64,000 bases of DNA from Iris pallida (Eukaryota; Streptophyta; Magnoliopsida; Asparagales; Iridaceae), in the NCBI GenBank assembly GCA_029216955.1, contig JANAVB010033216.1:8487492-8551491 (forward strand). Reading direction: 5' to 3'. A program made the translations under genes and the position numbers. This document shows, piece by piece, positions 58,119 to 64,000 of the stretch; within the stretch, counting starts at the first letter, position 1; each line of letters starts with the position of its first letter. The notes below the pieces were generated by a model. That model saw only the letters and a program-made list of their open reading frames with translations, had not been told where the DNA came from and did no database searches.

Positions 58119-59023
58119 ATGAGTCAAAGTATAACTCTTCTATGTTCGCTTGGAGGCGTCCTAAATGGGTTAGCTTATGAAGGGGGTTTAACTGAAGTTG
58201 TTATAGTGGATAGAAATATTACGTTTAGTAGTTTACTTAATTTATTGACTGAACAATTTTTTATTGATTTTGATGAATTTATATTAGTGCATATGTTTGC
58301 TTCTAATTGTATAAATTTAAATGGTGATCATGCATGGACATTTATTCTTCAAATTAATGTATCATCACCGTATATTAGTATTTTTGTTACTCCAGCACCC
58401 CCTCATATAAGTAGTAGACGTGCTCCTAATAATGAAACTACTAATTTGGGTCCGGGTCCTAGTTCTTCTCATCAAAATATTTTTGTCGCTAAAGAAGAAA
58501 ATATAGTAGATGAAGGTAACGACAATGATTCTAGTAGTGATGATTTAGTTGAAAATGTAGATGATGTATTTGATAATATTGATGATAATGTTGATACTCC
58601 TGAATTATTTGTTGGCAGACAATTTGAAAATCGTATTCAATTTAGAAGTTTAATTAGTGACATAGCAATTAAGCATAATTTGTTTGTTCGACTACTTTGA
58701 ATAATGCTCACAAGATTATATATAAATGTAACGAATCAAGTTGCAATTGGAGGGTATACGCTAAATCTATTGGTAATAGCGAGACATTTGTTATTACTAC
58801 GTTATATATAAATGTAACAAAATTACTAATTAGTGACATAGCAATTAAGCATAATTTTGTTTGTTCCAACACCCAACGTTCTGTTCATACCGCCATGTCC
58901 CTTGCTCTCGCATTCGAATATCGCCAGGATAATCATATAACTATAGAAAAAATTGAGTTACTACAAAATGATCATTATTACTACAAAATAACAAAAATAT
59001 ACAAAATAATAACTTTCATTTAA
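58119..59023 (+). pseudogene. mudrA-like transposase, N-terminal fragment
   Basis: The 193-residue frame at 58119-58700 opens MSQSITLLCSLGGVLNG. It has an acidic middle (DEGNDNDSSSDDLVENVDDV) and ends FVGRQFENRIQFRSLISDIA, the start of the MuDR N-terminal domain. After a 1-base shift near 58690 the domain continues at 58697 with NNAHKIIYKCNESSCNWRVY and GNSETFVIT. The copy then degrades: a segment around GACATAGCAATTAAGCATAA recurs (58657 and 58836), and the MULE DDE and SWIM domains are absent. A full mudrA-type protein is several times longer. It would bind the terminal repeats; this fragment cannot catalyse transposition. Confidence 0.8.
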
Positions 59024-59035
59024 AATTAAGTATAC

Positions 59036-59332
59036 CTTTCCAGAAAATACTAATCTTGAGATATGACTCAAACGTTGCTGGATAATCTCGTCTGTGGTGG
59101 GTCCTCCCGGAATAAGTCCGTCATTTCGACGATCCATCTGTTATTAATACCAAATTCTAAGATACTAAACACAAATAAAATAAATTAAAATTACATTTTT
59201 GAATAATTTTTACCTCTCTGAATGTATGTTAGTCTCTCTGCTCCTCCTCTTCTCTGCTTCTTCTCCTCTCTTCTCTTCTTATTTCCCTTCTTCTGTATTT
59301 GTTCCTGGAGAAGGAACGAGCATCATTTATAA
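59036..59332 (-). other. Convergent second transcription unit of the MULE
   Basis: On the minus strand a TATA box (TTATAAATG, 59324-59332) is followed by an A/G-rich leader. A donor (GAGAG then GTAAAAATT, 59213) and an acceptor (TTAATAACAG, 59138) give a 76-base intron. The exon opens ATG at 59137, MDRRNDGLIPGGPTTDE, and is open to a donor-like AAG/GTATAC at 59036 (34 codons). I do not recognise the protein. The convergent layout recalls mudrA/mudrB of maize MuDR, but no homology to mudrB is claimed; a captured host exon is the alternative. Confidence 0.45.
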
Positions 59333-59499
59333 CACAACTCCTCTCTCCCATCTCTTTCATCCCATTTTTCAATGTGCTATAAAGCTGCACTCCTTCATTC
59401 AAACACTCCTTTAAACACTCATTCAACATATACAAACAAGGTTGGAGGGTCTCCAATGCTGGGCATGCTTCCCACAAACAAAAGCCTGCAAACCCCCCT

Positions 59500-59615
59500 C
59501 CGCCCGTCTGCGAACCTACCCCCCTCCCCTCTGCAAACAAGCGAAGCTACCCCCCCCCCCCCCCCCCCCCCTCTGCAAACAAGCGAAGCTACCCCCCCTC
59601 CCCTCTCCAAACAAA
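59500..59615. repeat. Poly-C run and duplicated CTCTGCAAACAAGCG unit
   Basis: Two copies of CTCTGCAAACAAGCGAAGCT are separated by a run of about 20 C. The proline-rich frames here come from this run. Homopolymer length is error-prone in assemblies. Confidence 0.8.
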
Positions 59616-59636
59616 TAGGCATAGGCCACCCACCCA

Positions 59637-59752
59637 CCGCGCTCAATTTCCGCCAGACCCTCTGTCGGATCGTTTCATTTCAGAAATTTCGCAAAAAATG
59701 GTATCCTACACGCAATTTAGTTAAAATATATTACCCTACAGTAAATTTTCTG
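59637..59752. repeat. MULE right terminal inverted repeat
   Basis: Inverse of 57658-57775, followed by the TAATTATGG duplication. Confidence 0.9.
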
Positions 59753-59880
59753 TAATTATGGCGTCGGCAATGGATGTAAGAATTAGGAAGAAATTCTATA
59801 ATCGAACAATTTTTATTATTGGTGGTTAACGTGATAAGTTAATTTTTTATATGGATGTCAAAACAATTCTTCACAATTAG

Positions 59881-60044
59881 AGGGTCATATGTCATAAAAT
59901 TTAGGTGACTATTAGTTGATTTTAAGTTTGTAAGTTGATATAATTAATTAGCTGTAGAAATTTAAATTTAGGTGACTAGTTACTAGATTAAGTTTTGTAA
60001 GTTGATATAATTAGCTGTAGAGATTTACAATATTTATTCCATCA

Positions 60045-60081
<37 letters not shown>

Positions 60082-60460
60082 CTTGCACTTTGCCACATAT
60101 TAATTTGTGAATACAGCACCAGAAACCATATGAAACGAACATGCTAATTACAAGCTAAACTAATCACAGTGGTACTAGATTTAGAGGGTCATATGCCATA
60201 AAATTTAGGTGACTATTAGTTGAACTTGATTTAAGTTTTGTAAGTTGATATAATTAGCTGTATAAATTTAAATTTAGGTGACTAGTTACTAGATTTAAGT
60301 TTTGTAAGTTGATATAATTAGCTGTAGACATTTACAATATTTGTTCCATCATTTTTATTATATATATATATACTTGCACTTGCCACGTATTAGTTTGTGA
60401 ATACAGCACCAGAAACCATATGAAACGAACATGCTAACAAGCTAAACTAATCACAAGTGG
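59881..60460. repeat. Tandem duplication of a ~303-bp unit
   Basis: The unit starting AGGGTCATATG at 59881 recurs at 60184 with small indels. It spans a (TA)n tract and an ACAGCACCAGAAACCATATG block. Each unit also contains an internal duplication of TTTAGGTGACTA and AAGTTGATATAATTAGCTGT words. Non-coding. Confidence 0.85.
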
Positions 60461-60727
60461 TACAAGCATGTGCATTCTTATAATTAGAAGGTGCTTAAAC
60501 ATACAATTGGCAGATTATCGTATGTTTACATAAGGCTAATGAAGATATATAATGTGATTAAGTTAAGCATGTGATGTGTCGAGATTCTTCACTCACTTCC
60601 CAATTGCAAATTGCATCATATGAACACTAGTTTAGCAAACTTATTGGACCTTTGTTAGGCGGCCCATTGCTGCAACTGCAATGCAGCAGTACCATGGATT
60701 GGCATGTCATATTAAATCACTGCGAGT

Positions 60728-61306
60728 AGGGCTGAGAATTATTTGGTTTTGGTCCGAGAATCGAATTGAACCGAACCGAATAAGATGTTCAGTTCAATTT
60801 GAAAAAAAAAGGTTTAATTTCGATATTGAAAATATTAAAAAAATTATTCAGTTTGGGTTAGATTTTGGATTTCAGTTTTGGTCCAAAAACGAAAACCGAA
60901 TAAGACTTATGCCATTATATAATTACCTTCAATTTAATGCATATTTAATGGTCAAAAATGCATATATGTTTATATATTTTTTCAAAATAACAATTCTATG
61001 AATGTATTTTAAAGTCCAACTTTGATAATTTAATAAGTAGTCCAATTTTGAAATATAAAAACATATATATAAAATTATAATCTTTTAATATAATTTAATT
61101 ACAATTCTAACTTTGGATCCGGCTCATTAAACAATAAAAAATAGTCCAAACCGAACAGACCCAATAAACCTAACGGATTATCGTTTCGGTTCGATTTCGG
61201 TTATGACTAATTTCCATTCAGTTCGATTTTGGATTTTTTTAAAGTTCGGTTTATTCGGCTTTGACTATTTCGGTTCGGTTGAAATCTAATAAATTGAATG
61301 CTCGCG
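60728..61306. mobile_element. Degraded MITE rich in CGGTTCGGTT words
   Basis: The left end GGGCTGAGAATTATTTGG and the inverse of the right end (CGCGAGCATTCAATTTA) are loosely similar. The flanks of the element carry inverted AACCGAACCG/CGGTTCGGTT words typical of one hAT-like MITE group. No target duplication was identified. Confidence 0.4.
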
Positions 61307-62134
61307 ATCCTGTCAAACATGGTGCAGAAGTTGGTGCTAGCAAGGTAGGAAATATGAAAAATCTGAAGGATACCATTGCCGACGGCCTAGGAGTATCGAG
61401 TTAGAAATTGAAAAAAAAAAAGTTGAAGATATTTGGTAGTTATTCTAAATCTATAACATTTAGAAAAGCAACACAAATCAGAAGTTCTTGAAGTTACAAA
61501 TTAGCCCAAGTATTTTAGTACATTCATCTAAAAATGAATATTTTAACACTTTATAACACTACTATTTCGTTCCTTCAACTTCTAATTACATTACTGAATT
61601 CAATAATGTTGATTCATATCCATCATTCGTTTATGCCACGTTACAATAGCAAGGTGAAAATTCTAGCACTACGTAACAGTCAAGAAAGCCTTATAGTATT
61701 TATAAAAATTTCTAATGAATTATGAATTCAATCGATTTCCGGATCGATTGTAGTTGATCTGGTCAATGACAATAACAGTATCATTTTTGTACATTTTGTG
61801 AAGGTTCTGCGTACAAATTTGGATTCCAGCGTAAATATTACAACAGATATAATTATAAACCCTTATTTTAATAGATTACAAAAAATAGAAAGCTCAGTAA
61901 CAATGTATTATGTTTAACAATTTTCCTAAGAAGTTCCCATTTTATGCTCAGAATATTAGTTTAGATATTAGAGAGTCTAGAGAACAAAAATATCCACATT
62001 CAATTATTTTATACAATTTAGAAATAACTCCTAAGTCGAGGAGATCGTGTAGATAAGGATGGAGGGACAGTCTTATCACTGCCGCTAACATAGGAGAGGA
62101 GGAGATGAAGAACATATTTTCAGACCAGAATAAT
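61307..62134. other. Unassigned
   Basis: AT-rich; no gene, repeat boundary or RNA signature recognised. Confidence 0.4.
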
Positions 62135-62692
62135 ATTGGAATTCAAGGTGTTCAATGGGCCTGATGGCCCGGTCCTCGGCTCGAGCCCGGCCCGGGTTTG
62201 ACCGGGCCGGGCCGGCCCCAGCCCGGTCAACAATCCGGACCGGTCCGACCGGCCCCCAAACTCGTCCGGGCTGGGTTATGTCCCCCGACCCACTAGCCCG
62301 GACCGGCCCAACGTGGTTTAAACGTGGGTCCGGGCCAGTCAAACCCCCCTAGTCCGACCGGGCCGACCCGGACCGGCACGGTCCAGGCCCGCTTGGTCCG
62401 GTTCGGTCGATTTTTTTAAAAAATTTGGTTTTTAAAACGTTGGGATGCCAAATGACCATTTTAACCCATTTTACTTGTTGTTTTTAGACCATTTGAAGGG
62501 TATTTTGGTCATTTTGCAGAAAATAATCAAAAATACTCTTATAACAACTCTTTCTGGAGGTAAAATAGGTCATTTGCACGCAAAAAAAAAAAAACTTTAA
62601 ATAGGTCATAAATCTTCAAACATAATCACACCATAATTTCTTTCCTCTTACAATTTTTACAAGCAAACTCGTGTGAAGAGACGATTTATATC

Positions 62693-62960
62693 ATGGATAA
62701 TGATCAACTACCACAGCAACCGCAAGATCAGCAACTGCAACCTGCACCGCAACAGACACCGCAACCTCAACCGGCACCGCAAGAAGAGTTTGAATCAGAT
62801 TCGAAAATTTGACATCATTTTAGTTTTCGATGAGCGTGCAAGTGGCGGTACCGTAAGAAGATACTCCACTAAAGTTCTTGTTGAATGTTTACATTGTAGG
62901 AAACGATAAAAATGCGACCATAGCCATGATATAGGAAAGCTACGCCGACATTTAAATCAT
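62693..62960 (+). pseudogene. hAT transposase N-terminal remnant (BED finger)
   Basis: An ATG at 62693 opens a glutamine/proline-rich stretch (MDNDQLPQQPQDQQLQ) that stops with TGA at 62810-62812. In a shifted frame the following DNA encodes VLVECLHCRKR, a TAA, and then KCDHSHDIGKLRRHLNH. The spacing C-x2-C ... LRRHLxH fits a BED zinc finger, the DNA-binding N-terminus of many plant hAT transposases. A stop and a shift inactivate it. The rest of the transposase is deleted. Confidence 0.6.
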
Positions 62961-63041
62961 GTATCAACATCTAAAAATCGTGTTGAGTCGTTAATCGCAG
63001 TTTATGTAGTCATAATCTTGTATGAGTCTTTGTAATGTTGT

Positions 63042-63122
63042 ATTAGTCATTAATCACAGTTTATGTATTAGTCATTAATTGCAGTTTATGTATTAGTCAT
63101 TAATCACAGTTTATGTATTATC
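63042..63122. repeat. 25-bp minisatellite, about three copies
   Basis: AGTCATTAATCACAGTTTATGTATT occurs three times in tandem (one copy has TTGCAG), with a related half-copy upstream near 62988. It lies inside the hAT element. Confidence 0.85.
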
Positions 63123-63378
63123 TAATTTGTACTTGTTTTAAAACCTAAATAATGAAAGTAAACTAAATTTCTTTTGGTCATTCAAAATTTTTTGGTTATT
63201 CAAATTTTTTTGGAAAGCAAATCAATTTTTTGGGGTTTTTTTCTAATTCAAACTGTGTCGACGGTCTAGCGCTGAACCGGCTCGGCCCAGGCCCGGTTCA
63301 GCCCGGCCCGACCAAATCGGGCCCCAGGCCCGGGTGGGATGGGTCCAGCCACCCCACCCCCTCTGGGTTAGCCTGGCC

Positions 63379-63432
63379 CGCTATCACGAACGGTCTGAGC
63401 CCGGCTGCTATCACGAACGGTCTGAGCCCCGG
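63379..63432. repeat. 27-bp direct repeat
   Basis: CTATCACGAACGGTCTGAGC occurs twice in tandem in the right subterminal region of the hAT element. Confidence 0.8.
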
Positions 63433-63498
63433 TCAAACCCGATTTGACATGGGCCCGGGCCGGCCCAGACCGGCCCATCCAACACCTTGAATTGGAAT

Positions 63499-64000
63499 TG
63501 GAAAGTGATACTAGAATTTTTGAAGTTCCTCAAATTTTGTGGGAGCTATCTTTCAACAGATTTAGTATTCCTGCCTACATCTTATTCCGTGAGGTGCACA
63601 AAATTTCTAATGTTAGACCTATGTGGGGATGGCAACAGGGTGGGTAGGGGCCGGGGACCATACCCTTCATCCCCGTCCCTGGTTCTACTCCTCATCCCCA
63701 TTTCCGAACGGGTTTAAATTTTTATCCCCATCCCTATTCCCGTTAAACAATACAGTCCCCGTCCCCATCCTTGTTCTTGTCCCGTTATCTCTTTTGGGGT
63801 CAGTTTTTTCGTCCTTCCCAATCTCCGTTCCATGTTAAATCTATTCTCTAGTGCATATGTTTATTCAGCATGAAGATGGCGAACAAATTGTCGGGACACA
63901 TGTTTGTTCATGGCGAACAAACTGTCAGAAGACAGGTTGATCATTTTTAACGTTCCAGTGGGGATAGGCGACTGGTTCCTCACCGGAAAATATTCCAGAA
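63499..64000. other. Unassigned, with a MITE-like left end
   Basis: No gene. From about 63622 GTGGGGATGGCAACAGGGTG and repeated CCCCGTCCC/CCCCATCC words resemble a common plant hAT-like MITE. Its right end is not evident before the window ends. Confidence 0.35.

Larger units (their letters stand above)
57658..59752. mobile_element. Mutator-like element (MULE), 2.1 kb
   Basis: Terminal inverted repeats of about 115 bp (first 55 bp identical, CAGAAAATTTACTGTAGGG...) bound the element. A perfect 9-bp target duplication TAATTATGG flanks it (57649-57657 and 59753-59761). Both traits define Mutator elements. Inside are a mudrA-like N-terminal gene fragment read rightwards and a second transcription unit read leftwards. 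The catalytic DDE and SWIM regions are missing, so it is non-autonomous. Confidence 0.93.
62143..63490 (+). mobile_element. Non-autonomous hAT element, 1.35 kb
   Basis: Ends TCAAGGTGTTCAATGGGCC and, inverted, TCAAGGTGTTGGATGGGCC form the terminal repeats. ATTGGAAT is duplicated perfectly on both sides (62135-62142 and 63491-63498), the 8-bp duplication of hAT elements. The subterminal 200-250 bp are extremely rich in GGCCCGG words on both sides. The interior keeps a fragment of a BED-finger protein. No dimerisation or catalytic region remains. Confidence 0.9.

Noticed and set aside
59372..59755. 127-residue proline-rich frame at the right end of the MULE
   Set aside because: It is produced by the poly-C run and runs through the terminal repeat.
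62085..62352. Frames in GGCCCGG-rich DNA on both strands
   Set aside because: Low-complexity translation of the hAT subterminal repeats.

Overview
The window is intergenic DNA from a flowering plant, most likely a eudicot. It is AT-rich and almost entirely built of transposable elements. The pol lineages (Ty3/gypsy Tekay-type chromovirus, Ty1/copia including a SIRE-type element), tRNA-derived SINEs, a Mutator-like element with a MuDR-type protein, hAT and CACTA-type ends and MITEs are all typical of plants. I found no intact host gene, no rRNA or tRNA gene and no organellar insertion. Every long reading frame belongs to a transposon, and each recognisable pol carries stops, frameshifts or deletions.

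Layout. 1-1875: right-hand ends of two long LTRs that terminate in GTGACA. 1876-7878: a SINE inside an AT microsatellite, several TIR elements (3124-3733, 4240-4549, 4932-5068, 5728-6590 carrying a second SINE, 6900-7501) and an AT-rich array. 7879-13734: Copia-A, a complete but decayed antisense Ty1/copia with target duplication CAAAC and no integrase core. 13735-18234: mostly unassigned, with palindromic repeats near 15.5-16.0 kb and a TATA-bearing LTR-like block at 16.5-18.2 kb. 18235-20491: an antisense GTGACA-type LTR piece. 20492-27826: an antisense Tekay-type gypsy with both LTRs. 27827-36262: a SIRE-type copia in sense orientation that lacks its 5' LTR but keeps gag, pol, an envelope-like region and the 3' LTR. 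36263-39435: LTR-like DNA with a CACTA-like piece.

The segment 39436-57011 is a three-level nest. A decayed antisense gypsy (Gypsy-B) is split by Copia-B (40989-56337). Copia-B is itself split, inside its integrase, by an 8.67-kb non-autonomous LTR element (45071-53736) with about 3.96-kb LTRs, only about 0.75 kb between them, and target duplication GATGA. LTR divergence counted by eye (about 1.5 % for the inner element, about 2.3 % for Copia-B) agrees with the nesting order. 57012-64000 holds a CACTA-like segment, a 2.1-kb Mutator-like element with a perfect 9-bp target duplication (57658-59752), a 303-bp tandem duplication, and a 1.35-kb hAT derivative with an 8-bp target duplication (62143-63490).

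The points most worth following are: (1) the giant-LTR element and the one-strand GCCGCAT motif cluster in its LTRs; (2) the Mutator-like element, whose mudrA-like promoter carries six AACGG motifs resembling mitosis-specific MYB3R sites and which has a second, convergent, intron-containing transcription unit; (3) short acidic reading frames near the ends of several GTGACA LTRs; and (4) repeated U3 motifs placed in front of the SIRE envelope-like region.
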